In this document: piece by piece, positions 36,954-47,688 of the stretch | How the letters are laid out: each line of letters opens with the position of its first letter | Position numbering within the stretch: the stretch's first letter is position 1 | Assembly: GCF_003386285.1 (NCBI RefSeq) | Contig: NZ_QPNC01000011.1 | Coordinates: forward strand, 62,001-126,000 | Source of the DNA: Nocardiopsis sp. FIRDI 009 | GTDB lineage: Bacteria; Actinomycetota; Actinomycetes; Streptosporangiales; Streptosporangiaceae | Direction of reading: 5' to 3' | Length of the DNA stretch: 64,000 nt | The notes under the pieces: model-generated | The model's database searches: none | The model's input: the letters and a program-made list of their open reading frames with translations, nothing else | Told to the model about the DNA's origin: nothing | Program-made: the position numbers and the translations under genes

Positions 36954-37374
36954 TCACACCTGATTGTGCCTCTGGACGCGTAGGCGGGGGAAGACCTCGG
37001 CCAGGTGGTCGAAGTCCCGGTCACAGTGGACGAGGACCGCGTCCGTGCGCAGCGCGACGGCCGCGATGAGGCAGTCGTGGAGTTCGCGGATCGTCTTGCC
37101 CTTGGCGCGAGCCTCCCGGTACAGGGCCGCCGAATGGATGAAGTCGACGTGGTTCTCCAGGGCCAACTGGATGAGCCCGTTGGTCAGGCGCTCGATGACC
37201 TGGTGTTCAGCCGCGTTCCGGACACCGCTCAGGAGATTCGGCGGCGATGGGTTCGGTCGTCGCCAGCTGCGCTTCCGTCTCGATGAGTTCCCGGACGAAG
37301 TCGTTGGTCTCGGAGTCCGTCTTACGGAGGTACTCCACCCACGCGGAGCTGTCGACCAGGTAGACCGTGGTCAT
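36954..37374 (-). pseudogene. PIN-domain toxin (VapC-type), frameshifted
   Basis: ATG 37374 overlaps the antitoxin stop (ATGA). The first 46 residues read as a PIN domain (VYLVDSSAWVEYLRK, then EPIAAE), but then the frame ends at TGA 37207. In the +1 frame from about 37236 the domain resumes (LLSGVRNAAEHQ, LHDCLIAAVAL, CDRDFDHLAEVF) and runs to 36954. Removing one T at GAA-T-CTC restores a typical PIN protein of about 138 residues with all four acidic residues. Mutation, a sequencing error, or less likely a +1 frameshift could explain it. Confidence 0.85.
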
Positions 37375-37586
37375 ACGTCGGTGTCCTCGAATCCGGAACG
37401 GCGCATCTCGTTCAGGTCGCCCTCCCAGCCCATCCCCTCAAGGCTAAGGAGGAAGTCCTTGGAGAGTGGCGTCCCGGCCGTGCGTCGCAGAGCGATGTCC
37501 ACGGCCTCACGCTTCGTCCGGACCTGGAAGCGTTCCATCACGGACGCGATCAGTTCGTCGTCGATGTCAATGTTTGTGCGACTCAT
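37371..37586 (-). CDS. VapB-type antitoxin
   Basis: 71 residues. Ribbon-helix-helix type N-terminus ([18 protein letters not shown], then [12 protein letters not shown]) followed by a toxin-binding tail ([14 protein letters not shown]). VapB proteins bind and neutralise VapC ribonucleases and repress their own operon. ATG 37586 is preferred to 37601. Coupled by ATGA overlap to the broken toxin gene. Confidence 0.85.
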   Translation of the reverse strand: MSRTNIDIDDELIASVMERFQVRTKREAVDIALRRTAGTPLSKDFLLSLEGMGWEGDLNEMRRSGFEDTDV

Positions 37587-37734
37587 ACACCTAGGATGCA
37601 CCTGTAGCTGAGTGTCATTGGTCGATCACGGAATATCCGCGTCTCGCGGGATCGGCTCTTCTGGGCGTTCGGGGGTGACGAACGGCCTGTGGACAGCGAC
37701 ATTCCGGTGCGGGGAAGCGAGTAGGATCGGGGCC

Positions 37735-39234
37735 GTGAATGACGCGCACGACTCCTACGACGACCTGCCCGAACAGATGCGGGTCCGGCGCCAGAAGCTG
37801 GACCGTCTCCGGGAGGAGGGCATCGACCCCTTCCCCGTGACCTTCCCGCGGACCACGTCGATCGGTGCCGTGCGCGACAAACACACCGGGCTGGAGCCCG
37901 ACACCCAGACCGGGGAGAAGGTGGCCATCGCCGGGCGGGTGATGCTGTACCGCACCGGCGGCAAGCTGTGCTTCGCCACCCTGCGCGACGAGACCGGCGA
38001 CCTCCAGATCATGCTGTCCCTGGACCGGGTCGGCAAGGAGCGGCTGGACGCCTGGAAGGCCGACGTCGACCTCGGCGACCACGTGGGTGTCGAGGGCGAG
38101 GTCATCACCTCCCGGCGGGGTGAGCTGTCCGTCCTGGTCAGCTCCTGGACGCTGACCGCCAAGTGCCTGCGCCCCCTGCCGGAGAAGCACAAGGGACTCA
38201 CCGACCCCGAGGCCCGCGTGCGCCAGCGCTACGTCGACCTCATCGTCAACCCCGAGTCGCAGCAGATGGTGCGCCGCCGCTCGGCCGCCATCCGGGCGAT
38301 CCGGGAGGGGCTCAGCAACCGGGACTTCATCGAGGTCGAGACCCCGATGCTCATGCGTGTGCACGGCGGCGCCACCGCGCGGCCGTTCATCACGCACATC
38401 AACGCCTACGACATGGACCTGTACCTGCGCATCGCGCCTGAGCTGGCGCTCAAGCGGCTGGTCGTGGGCGGCTTGGAGAAGGTCTTCGAGATCAACCGGA
38501 ACTTCCGGAACGAGGGCGCGGACGCCACGCACAACCCCGAGTTCACGATGCTGGAGTTCTACCAGGCCTACGCCGACTACAACGTCATGGCGGAGGTCAC
38601 CCGGCAGATCATCCAGGACGCAGCGCGAGCGGTCTTCGGCACCACGGTGATCGAGCGGCCGGACGGTGAGTTCGACCTGGGTGGCGAGTGGCCGAGGATC
38701 AGCCTGTACGGCTCGGTGTCTGAGGCGCTTGGCGAGGAGGTCACGGTCCACACGCCACTGGATCGGGTGCGGAGCCTGGCCGAGGCCAGGCACATCGAGT
38801 ACAGCCAGGAGTGGGGGCCGGGCAAGCTGGTCGAGCACCTCTTCGAGGAGCTGGTGGAGCACACGCTCGTCCACCCCACGTTCGTGCGCGACTTTCCGCT
38901 GGAGACCAGTCCGCTCACCCGCCAGCACCGTGACGAGCCCCTTCTCACCGAGAAGTGGGACCTGATCGGGTTCGGGATGGAGCTGGGAACAGGGTTCTCC
39001 GAGCTGGTGGACCCGGTCGAGCAGCGCCGCCGCCTCACCGAGCAGTCGCTCATGGCCGCCGAGGGCGACCCCGAGGCGATGCAGCTGGACGAGGACTTCC
39101 TCCGCGCCCTGGAGTACGGCATGCCGCCGAGCGGCGGTGTCGGCGTCGGTATCGACCGGCTCCTGATGGCGTTCACCGGAAAGAACATCCGGGAGACCGT
39201 CCTCTTCCCGATCGTCAAGCCCTCCGGCGACTGA
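37735..39234 (+). CDS. lysS: Lysyl-tRNA synthetase, class II
   Basis: 499 residues. N-terminal OB-fold anticodon domain (VAIAGRVMLYRTGGKLCFATLRD), then the class II core: motif 2 NFRNEGADATHNPEFTMLE and motif 3 GVGVGIDRLLM. The first 30 residues (SYDDLPEQMRVRRQKLDRL) are the usual lead helix. GTG 37735 follows a -10-like TAGGAT (37722-37727) by 7 nt, so it is probably leaderless. Confidence 0.97.
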   Translation: MNDAHDSYDDLPEQMRVRRQKLDRLREEGIDPFPVTFPRTTSIGAVRDKHTGLEPDTQTGEKVAIAGRVMLYRTGGKLCFATLRDETGDLQIMLSLDRVGKERLDAWKADVDLGDHVGVEGEVITSRRGELSVLVSSWTLTAKCLRPLPEKHKGLTDPEARVRQRYVDLIVNPESQQMVRRRSAAIRAIREGLSNRDFIEVETPMLMRVHGGATARPFITHINAYDMDLYLRIAPELALKRLVVGGLEKVFEINRNFRNEGADATHNPEFTMLEFYQAYADYNVMAEVTRQIIQDAARAVFGTTVIERPDGEFDLGGEWPRISLYGSVSEALGEEVTVHTPLDRVRSLAEARHIEYSQEWGPGKLVEHLFEELVEHTLVHPTFVRDFPLETSPLTRQHRDEPLLTEKWDLIGFGMELGTGFSELVDPVEQRRRLTEQSLMAAEGDPEAMQLDEDFLRALEYGMPPSGGVGVGIDRLLMAFTGKNIRETVLFPIVKPSGD

Positions 39235-39290
39235 CGGGCCGAATACGAGACCGGGTCGAAGTCGGGCAACCGCAGGACCGAAAAGGCCAA

Positions 39291-39321
39291 CGGGGCCGTC
39301 GCGCGAGTCGCGGCGGCCCCG
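39291..39321 (+). terminator. Terminator after lysS
   Basis: CGGGGCCG-T-CGCG, loop CGAGT, CGCG-G-CGGCCCCG: a 12-bp stem with one T/G mispair, 57 nt past the stop. Confidence 0.75.
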
Positions 39322-39472
39322 CTCTCAGTCCGGGAATGTGGCGTGTGCCACCGGACAGACCTCACCGTTGGGACATATCGCACAGAATCGCAGTGAGAGT
39401 GGGGTGTCCCAACCGACAGGGCCGAAGTTTTCCTTGGAACTCCGTTCGCATGGTCGGCGACGGAGGGTGAGG

Positions 39473-39556
39473 ATGATTGCGCAGGTCAGTGAAGTGGCGA
39501 CAACGCCCCTCCCGCCACTCCATCACCCAGTGGCCCCAAGGTGGCACGCATGGTGA
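39473..39556 (+). CDS. 27-residue ORF with strong ribosome binding site
   Basis: ATG 39473 to TGA 39554-39556. GGAGGGTGAGG lies directly upstream, one of the best ribosome sites in the window. The peptide begins MIAQVSEVATT, has a Pro/Leu/His middle and ends PRWHAW with two tryptophan codons. A promoter sits just after it. It could be a genuine small protein or a translated leader; no homologue can be named with certainty. Confidence 0.6.
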   Translation: MIAQVSEVATTPLPPLHHPVAPRWHAW

Positions 39557-39567
39557 TTTACCGGCCC

Positions 39568-39596
39568 TTGACGGTATCATCGCGGCGGCCTAGCGT
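39568..39596 (+). promoter_or_regulatory. Sigma-70-type promoter upstream of the HTH gene
   Basis: TTGACG (39568-39573), 17-nt spacer, TAGCGT (39591-39596): a good match to the actinobacterial housekeeping consensus. Expected start of transcription about 39603. Confidence 0.75.
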
Positions 39597-39602
39597 GCTG
39601 AG

Positions 39603-39901
39603 GGCGGACCTTGGTCCGCGAGATCGCCGAAGTGGATCGAGTACGACAGTGAGCGAGGTGTGAGGGTCGTCCCGCGACCCGTTCATCCCGCACGCGCGTG
39701 TGCCCTCGGCGCGGTCTGACCGTCCCAGACCGCGGTGACACGGCCCGTGCGGCCCAGGTTCCCCACCGCCCTCCCCACCCCTGTGCCAGAGGGGTCCCCG
39801 GAAAGGCGGTCGGACGCGTGGGTCCCTGTCGCGTCCCGACGCGCTCGACCCGCCCGGTGACGAGTTGATGTTCCGCACTCACATGGATGAGGGAGGACGG
39901 A
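39603..39901 (+). other. About 300-nt leader of the HTH gene
   Basis: No gene visible. A hairpin GCGGACC-TT-GGTCCGC lies near its start (about 39604-39620), and C-rich and G-rich tracts at 39755-39805 could pair. No known riboswitch recognised. Confidence 0.45.
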
Positions 39902-40225
39902 GTGGAACAGGCCACACTCGTACGGCGCAACGCTGAGGACCAGAACGCTCTCCAGCCGCGGGAGCACCGGGACAACGTGGTCCCCCTGCAGTCCCGTTCA
40001 GCTGACACGGCGCTGAACGGCGCCTACACCCCGGTCGAGCTGAGCCACGAGGACCTGGAGCTGCTCGCTGAGATCGCCACCGGTGTGACCACCGAGGTGG
40101 CCGCGCGGCGGCTCGAACTCAGCGCTCGCACCCTGCGCCGCCGCATCCGCAACATCTGCGACATGCTCGGCGTGAACACCCCCATCGAAGCGGTCGTCTG
40201 GGCCGCACGGCGCCAGCTCATCTGA
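39902..40225 (+). CDS. LuxR-type helix-turn-helix protein
   Basis: 107 residues. The C-terminal half is a LuxR/NarL-like DNA-binding domain: HEDLELLAEIATGVTTEVAARRLELSART-type helices with RRRIRNICDMLGVNTPIEAVVWAARRQLI. The N-terminal 45 residues are polar and unstructured. No receiver or ligand domain, so control is probably by abundance. GTG 39902 has GGGAGGACGGA upstream. Sits between lysS and the GNAT gene. Confidence 0.85.
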   Translation: MEQATLVRRNAEDQNALQPREHRDNVVPLQSRSADTALNGAYTPVELSHEDLELLAEIATGVTTEVAARRLELSARTLRRRIRNICDMLGVNTPIEAVVWAARRQLI

Positions 40226-40366
40226 GTCTGGCCGTCCCGGCGCCCCGGCCGGGAGGAAACACGGGCATATCCGGCCCGGCGCGCACACGAGTGAGACGCG
40301 GCACCCGCTGGAGGAAGAGCGATCCGGTGGGTGCGGGCGCGTACGTGGGCGTAGTCTGGTCCGGCT

Positions 40367-40990
40367 ATGTCCGTTCGTCATATCCGGGTCCGTCGCGCCA
40401 AGACGCGCGACGTGGTCCACATCCGCCGCCTGGTCGACACCTACACCGTCGACCGCCGTGTGCTCTCCAAGAGCACCGTCAACCTCTACGAGGACATCCA
40501 GGAGTTCTGGGTCGCCGAGGCGGAGGTGGTCCCGGATGACGCGTCCGCCGAATCCCGGTCCACCGCGCCCGCATCCCCCGCCTCCGACCCCGTCCCCGCC
40601 CAGGAGGGGGTCGAACACCGCGTCGTCGGTTGCGGCGCCCTCCACGTCCTCTGGGAGGACCTCGCGGAGGTGCGGACCGTCGCGGTCGATCCCTCTCTGC
40701 GTGGTTTCGGGGTGGGACACCGAATCGTGACCGAACTGCTGGACGCGGCGCGTGAGTTGGGCGTGCAGCGTGTGTTCTGTCTGACATTCGAGACCGGTTT
40801 CTTCGCCAAACACGGCTTTGCCCCGATCCAGGGCACACCGGTCTCCGCCCGCGTGTACGAGGAACTCCTGCGTTCCTATGACGAGGGCGTCGCGGAATTC
40901 CTCGACCTTGAGCGGGTCAAACCCAACACACTCGGGAACACGCGCATGCTTGTGCACCTGGGGACCGGGTCCCGAAGCCCCCACGCCTAA
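40367..40990 (+). CDS. GNAT N-acetyltransferase (amino-acid acetyltransferase-like)
   Basis: 207 residues. GNAT fold: VRRAKTRDVVHIRRLVDTY at the start, LAEVRTVAVDPSLRGFGVGHRIV (acetyl-CoA pyrophosphate loop) and VQRVFCLTFETGFFAKHGF. The pattern resembles the acetyltransferase domain of N-acetylglutamate synthase, so arginine biosynthesis is plausible. An Ala/Pro/Ser-rich insertion (about residues 58-80) is unusual and probably a disordered loop. TAGTCT (40352-40357) lies 9 nt before ATG. Confidence 0.88.
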   Translation: MSVRHIRVRRAKTRDVVHIRRLVDTYTVDRRVLSKSTVNLYEDIQEFWVAEAEVVPDDASAESRSTAPASPASDPVPAQEGVEHRVVGCGALHVLWEDLAEVRTVAVDPSLRGFGVGHRIVTELLDAARELGVQRVFCLTFETGFFAKHGFAPIQGTPVSARVYEELLRSYDEGVAEFLDLERVKPNTLGNTRMLVHLGTGSRSPHA

Positions 40991-41434
40991 AGGCTTTCAG
41001 GCGCTCTTGGGACGGAGTTCCCGATACGATCCGGTGAGATGCGGGCCGGTACGGCGACCGGACGACTCGCTTAACCAGACCGGGTGGTATGAGAGCGGAA
41101 GAGGGCGGGTAATGTGTACCTGCGCTCGCGAGACCCCTCCGCGCCGATCGAGTTCGACGGAGACGGTTACGAAGGGTCGCGAATCGAGTTCGCTCGGGGG
41201 GTGGTCGGGTGTTCGCGGCCAACGGGACACCGAACACGCTGTCGGACATTGGTCACCATCGGGTTTGGCCGGGCAGGCTCCGGTACGTCCGGGACCAAAC
41301 CGGGGGCAAGCGATGTCTATGATGTCGGGTATGCGATTGCCCGGGTGCCCGGTGCGTCATCCCCCAGGACTGGCCCGACGCTGAGTCGGGTATTTGCTGC
41401 GATAAGTAACAACCAGGAAGGGTGGACCGCTTCG
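40991..41434. other. 444-nt region without a convincing gene
   Basis: An in-frame GTG at 41114 would extend the next protein by 107 residues, but that stretch lacks codon bias. TATGAT at 41318-41323 and TAATGT at 41110-41115 are possible -10 elements. Otherwise nothing recognised. Confidence 0.4.
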
Positions 41435-41707
41435 ATGGGTGATCTTTCGTCGGTGCTTCCCGCCGGGCTGCTCGACGTAATCTCCGCGCTGATCCCGCCG
41501 GTGGTTGTCGCGACCGTCTTCTGCGCCTTCGTCATCACGCTGCTGCGCAGGGAGATGGCCCCTCGCCGGATGGACGGCAGCCTGGTCAGCGGTGACACGA
41601 CCGTGGGCGCCCCGGAGGCGGAGTCGGCGGAGCCGGCCATCACCGCCGTGAACCACGAGACACCGATTGTCGAGGGCGAGGATCGGACCGAATCCGACGG
41701 TCGTTGA
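41435..41707 (+). CDS. Small single-pass membrane protein
   Basis: 90 residues. One membrane segment (LLDVISALIPPVVVATVFCAFVITLL), a positive stop-transfer (RREMAPRR), then an acidic cytoplasmic tail. AGGAAGG lies 14 nt upstream of ATG. Family unknown. Upstream of lsr2 on the same strand. Confidence 0.65.
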   Translation: MGDLSSVLPAGLLDVISALIPPVVVATVFCAFVITLLRREMAPRRMDGSLVSGDTTVGAPEAESAEPAITAVNHETPIVEGEDRTESDGR

Positions 41708-41845
41708 TACGCTGCTGGACCGTATCGTGCCCTGAGCGGCCCTCATCCGGGCCCATGTCCGCGCGTGTGCGCCGCCTGGGCCCCGCGCGGCTCAGTCGCG
41801 CCCGAAACCCAGGGTCAAGTCCAGGTGATTCTGGCACGTCGGGAA

Positions 41846-41874
41846 TTGTCTTCTGCCTGCACTCGGGATAGCTT
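41846..41874 (+). promoter_or_regulatory. lsr2 promoter
   Basis: TTGTCT (41846-41851), 17-nt spacer, TAGCTT (41869-41874), followed by an unusually AT-rich stretch (TATATTC) and a leader of about 40 nt with GAAAGG before the start. Confidence 0.7.
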
Positions 41875-41919
41875 TATATTCAGGTGCGAAGGCACTGCTC
41901 TTCTGAAAGGTTTGAATCC

Positions 41920-42261
41920 ATGGCACAGAAGGTCCAGGTTTTCCTGGTCGACGACCTCGACGGCGGCGAGGCCGAGGAGACGGTGACGTTCGGTCTGGAC
42001 GGCTCCGTGTACGAAATCGACCTCAGCGCGGGTAATGCCGCCAAGCTTCGCGAGGCCCTTACGCCCTTCGTCGAAGCCGCTCGCAAGGCTCCGGCCAAGT
42101 CCGGCCGCGGCACCGCCCGCCGTGGCGGCTCCCGGAATGCGCCCAGCCGTGAGCGCAGCGCCGAGATTCGCGCGTGGGCGAAGGCCGCCGGGAAGCCGGT
42201 CAATGAGCGTGGCCGTATCCCCGCGAAGATCGTCGCCGAATATGAGGCCATCAAGGGCTAG
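41920..42261 (+). CDS. lsr2: Nucleoid-associated protein Lsr2
   Basis: 113 residues. N-terminal dimerisation domain (QKVQVFLVDDLDGGEAEETVTFGLDG, with YEIDLS) and C-terminal DNA-binding domain with the RGRIP AT-hook-like motif (NERGRIPAKIVAEYEA). Lsr2 is the actinobacterial H-NS-like protein: it bridges AT-rich DNA and silences acquired and specialised-metabolite genes. A basic Ala/Lys/Arg linker joins the domains. The less GC-rich block at 22-27 kb would be a natural target. Confidence 0.96.
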   Translation: MAQKVQVFLVDDLDGGEAEETVTFGLDGSVYEIDLSAGNAAKLREALTPFVEAARKAPAKSGRGTARRGGSRNAPSRERSAEIRAWAKAAGKPVNERGRIPAKIVAEYEAIKG

Positions 42262-42880
42262 GTTTGCCGACGGCACCCAGGTTCGCCGAAATGTTGTCAG
42301 GTCTTGATGGACCGGTGCTCCGGGACACGCGCCCGAACCCGACCATCCCCGGGCCCGCGAGGCCCTCGTGACACGGGATGCAGGGGATAGCACGGGCTCG
42401 TCGGAGCTCGGAGCGGTCGCCGGTACCCGCCGCCGTGTCGGCGGGGTGACGCCCCCAGGCGCCCGCGGGGCGACGAACGGGATGGAACCGCGCCGGAGAC
42501 GTCCGCTCAGGACGGCGGATGACCGGGGTCCCGGGCGCACGACGCCCGGATCGCGGCGGACCGCACGACCCGCCGGGTCGGCCTGAGCCGCGTCGGCGGG
42601 AGGGTGTCCTGCGGCCGGAGAACGACCGCACGGCCCCGTGCCCGACGGAGGACCCACGTATCCGCCCCGCGGCCGCTCGGCCGCGGGGCCAGTACGAAGA
42701 CGTTCCCCCGAGCGGGGGAAGAACCCGGCCCGCCACGCTGTTGCAGGGAGCGGGGCCGGACGCCCGCGACGGTCCGCCCAGCGGTGGACCTCCCCGGTCA
42801 CGGAGAGCGCCCGCACGGAGAATTCCGACGCGGCTTTCCGATCCGCGGTGACCGATGCGGAACAACGAGGCGATCGGCGT
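42262..42880 (+). other. Long lsr2-clpC gap with an 11-bp hairpin
   Basis: No gene supported. GCCCCGCGGCC, loop GCTC, GGCCGCGGGGC (42664-42689) is a perfect 11-bp hairpin, perhaps a distal lsr2 terminator or the end of an unannotated small RNA. Confidence 0.5.
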
Positions 42881-42954
42881 GTTCGCTAAGAGCCGATAAT
42901 CAGGCTTACCCGCGTGCGGCCCGGGACTCCCGTGATGGATGGGAGCTCCGGGCC
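42881..42954 (+). promoter_or_regulatory. ClgR-like box, -10 element and leader hairpin of clpC
   Basis: GTTCGC-TAAGA-GCC at 42881-42894 differs by one base from the ClgR operator core GTTCGC-N5-GCG. GATAAT at 42895-42900 is a good -10. A 13-bp stem with one mismatch (42918-42931/42941-42954) lies at the head of the predicted transcript, about 310 nt before the clpC start. No gene occupies 42955-43218. Confidence 0.55.
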
Positions 42955-43218
42955 GTTCGCCTTCGGCGTACACCGAAATCTGGCGCCCCAATTGGTAGTT
43001 GGATGTTGGGTGAACGCCCTATCGTCGGGGAAAGTCTCTGGCACGGACGGCTACGGTCGGCCGTGCGGAGACGTCCGACCGGTCGGCAGCCAGTCGGTCG
43101 GGACGGACGGGTGCGGCAGTGCTCCCCGGGGCGGTTATCCCTGTGGGGCCGATATGCGGAAGAGTTGGGTCGGCGAGTACCGTCCCTGCCTGACCGCTCT
43201 GTAGAGGAGCGACGAGAC

Positions 43219-45732
<2,514 letters not shown>

Positions 45733-45763
45733 CGACGCCGGTCGCACCGGTTGACGCGTGTGG

Positions 45764-45793
45764 ACGGGGGCATCCCTTCGGGGGCGCCCCCGT
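45764..45793 (+). terminator. Terminator after clpC
   Basis: ACGGGGGC and GCCCCCGT are perfect 8-bp arms around a 14-nt loop, 31 nt past the stop. Confidence 0.7.
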
Positions 45794-45852
45794 TCGCCTG
45801 TGCGCGGACCGGGGGTGTGGCGGTCCGGCGAGGGTGTGGTTAGGGTTTGCGC

Positions 45853-46701
45853 GTGACCCATCCACAGGACCCCCGACAGCCGGGCGGCCAGACGCCGCCG
45901 GGACAGTTCCCTCCGCAGGGCCAGCAGAACCCCCACACGCCCCACGGCCGGTACGACCGGCCCGGACCGGCTCCCGGACACCCTCCGCACGGCGCGCCCG
46001 GACAGTACCCGCAGCAGGGGTACCCCGGTGCCCCCGGCCAGGACCCGACTCCCCGCCGAGGAGGGCGCGGGGTGCTCGTCGGCGTGGTCGTCGGTGTCGG
46101 GCTCCTGGTGGTCGTCCTCGTCGCCGCCACGGGCGCCGTCCTGTGGGCGGTCAACGACGGGGACGGGGGAGTGCCCGGGTCGGCGGACCTGAGCGCGGTG
46201 GTCGAGTACGAGGACCTGCCCGCCGACCACGTGGACACCACGGTCACCGTCGACTACGAGATGTTCCCGCCCGCGGGCGGTGAGCACTACGGTGTGTGGC
46301 AGAACTGCGGCGTCTACCAGGCGCCGATCAGGAACGAGACGGCCGTGCACTCCCTGGAGCACGGGGCCGTGTGGGTCACCTACGACCCCGGGGCCGTGGA
46401 CGACGACGGGGTGGCGACCCTGGAGGGCCACTACAGGCAGGGGGACTACCTCCTCGTCAGCCCGGTCGAGGAGGGCATGCCCGCGCCGGTCGTGGCCTCC
46501 GCGTGGGGCGCGCAGATCCTCCTCGACGGTCCCGAGGATCCGCGTCTGGCCGCGTTCGTGCGCCGGTACGAACAGTCCCCGGACGCGCCGGAGCCGGGCG
46601 CTCCGTGCAGCGGCTCCCACGACGGGGCCGCCGACGAGGCGCTCCTCTCACCGGACCCGGGGGGCGCCGACGTCGACGATCTCCTGGACATGGAGGGCTG
46701 A
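45853..46701 (+). CDS. DUF3105 membrane-anchored protein
   Basis: 282 residues. Cytoplasmic Pro/Gln/Gly-rich N-terminus (about 70 residues), one membrane segment (VLVGVVVGVGLLVVVLVAATGAVL), then an extracytoplasmic DUF3105 domain with NCGVYQAPI, AVHSLEHGAVWVTY and a C-terminal cysteine (GAPCSGSH). Family function unknown; the conserved His residues may bind metal. GTG 45853 follows TAGGGT (45841-45846) by 6 nt. Confidence 0.85.
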   Translation: MTHPQDPRQPGGQTPPGQFPPQGQQNPHTPHGRYDRPGPAPGHPPHGAPGQYPQQGYPGAPGQDPTPRRGGRGVLVGVVVGVGLLVVVLVAATGAVLWAVNDGDGGVPGSADLSAVVEYEDLPADHVDTTVTVDYEMFPPAGGEHYGVWQNCGVYQAPIRNETAVHSLEHGAVWVTYDPGAVDDDGVATLEGHYRQGDYLLVSPVEEGMPAPVVASAWGAQILLDGPEDPRLAAFVRRYEQSPDAPEPGAPCSGSHDGAADEALLSPDPGGADVDDLLDMEG

Positions 46702-46749
46702 CCGGGCCCGCCTGAGGGATCGGACATCCGGCCGGCGCCCGGGGCGGGG

Positions 46750-47625
46750 TCAGCCGGGCAGCGCGTAGCGGCCGTCGTCCAGGGGGTCCACGAGCCCGTC
46801 CGCGACCAGCGCGTCCAGGGCCCGCTCGCGCTGGACGCCGTCGTCCCAGACCGCGTCCAGGGCCGACTTGGGCACCGGGTCGGCGGAGTCGCGCAGCACG
46901 GCCAGCAGCCGCCCGCGCACCTGCCGGTCGGTGCCCGCGTAGGTCTGTCCCCGGCGCGGCGGGCCGTCGTGGGCGGGTTTGCCCGCCAGCCTCCAGGCGC
47001 ACTGGTGGGCGATCGGGCAGTCCGCGCACGCGGGGGTCCGGGCGGTGCACACGAGGGCGCCCAGCTCCATCACGGCCACGCCCCAGCGCGCCGCGACGGA
47101 CGCCACGGGCGGGAGCAGCGATTCTGCGAGGGCGGTCTCCGCCTTCGTCTGGGTTTTCGGCGGGTACTGGATCCCGGTTTCGGCCCTCGCGAGAACGCGC
47201 CGCACGTTCGTGTCCAAAATGGCGTGGCGCTGTCCGAAGGCGAAGCTGGCCACGGCCGCGGCGGTGTAGGCGCCGACGCCGGGCAGGGAGAGCAGCGTCT
47301 CGTGACTGTCCGGCACCCGCCCCCCGTGCTGTTCGGTGATCGCCACGGCGCAGGCGTGCAGGCGCAGGGCGCGACGCGGGTAGCCGAGCCGGTTCCACAT
47401 CCGGACGGCCTCGCCGGGGGGCTCTTTGGCCAGGTCGGCGGGGGTGGGCCAGCGTTCCATCCAGGCCCGCCAGGCGGGCAGCACCCGGACGACGGGCGTC
47501 TGCTGGAGCATGATCTCGCTGACCAGGATCGACCAGGGCGTGGCGTCGGGGGCGCGCCAGGGAAGGTCGCGGGCGTTGGCCTCGTACCACGCCAGAACCG
47601 CTGTGCTGTAAGGGTTATCGCTCAT
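46750..47625 (-). CDS. mutY: A/G-specific adenine glycosylase
   Basis: 291 residues. Removes adenine mispaired with 8-oxoguanine. Helix-hairpin-helix SLPGVGAYTAAAVASFAFG, catalytic Asp in HAILDTNV, and the [4Fe-4S] ligands spaced C-x6-C-x2-C-x5-C (residues in CTARTPACADCPIAHQC). The C-terminal NUDIX-like 8-oxoG reader of E. coli MutY is absent; a short winged-helix-like end (LDALVADGLVDPLDDGRY) replaces it, as in other actinobacterial forms. Confidence 0.93.
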   Translation of the reverse strand: MSDNPYSTAVLAWYEANARDLPWRAPDATPWSILVSEIMLQQTPVVRVLPAWRAWMERWPTPADLAKEPPGEAVRMWNRLGYPRRALRLHACAVAITEQHGGRVPDSHETLLSLPGVGAYTAAAVASFAFGQRHAILDTNVRRVLARAETGIQYPPKTQTKAETALAESLLPPVASVAARWGVAVMELGALVCTARTPACADCPIAHQCAWRLAGKPAHDGPPRRGQTYAGTDRQVRGRLLAVLRDSADPVPKSALDAVWDDGVQRERALDALVADGLVDPLDDGRYALPG

Positions 47626-47688
47626 CTTTTACGGGGTATCGGCGGGTTGGGTAGGTGGGTGGCACACGAAACCGCAATACTACGGCCC

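Noticed and set aside
41114..41434. 107-residue N-terminal extension of the small membrane protein
   Set aside because: The GTG lies inside a -10-like TAATGT, and the extension lacks codon bias and known motifs.
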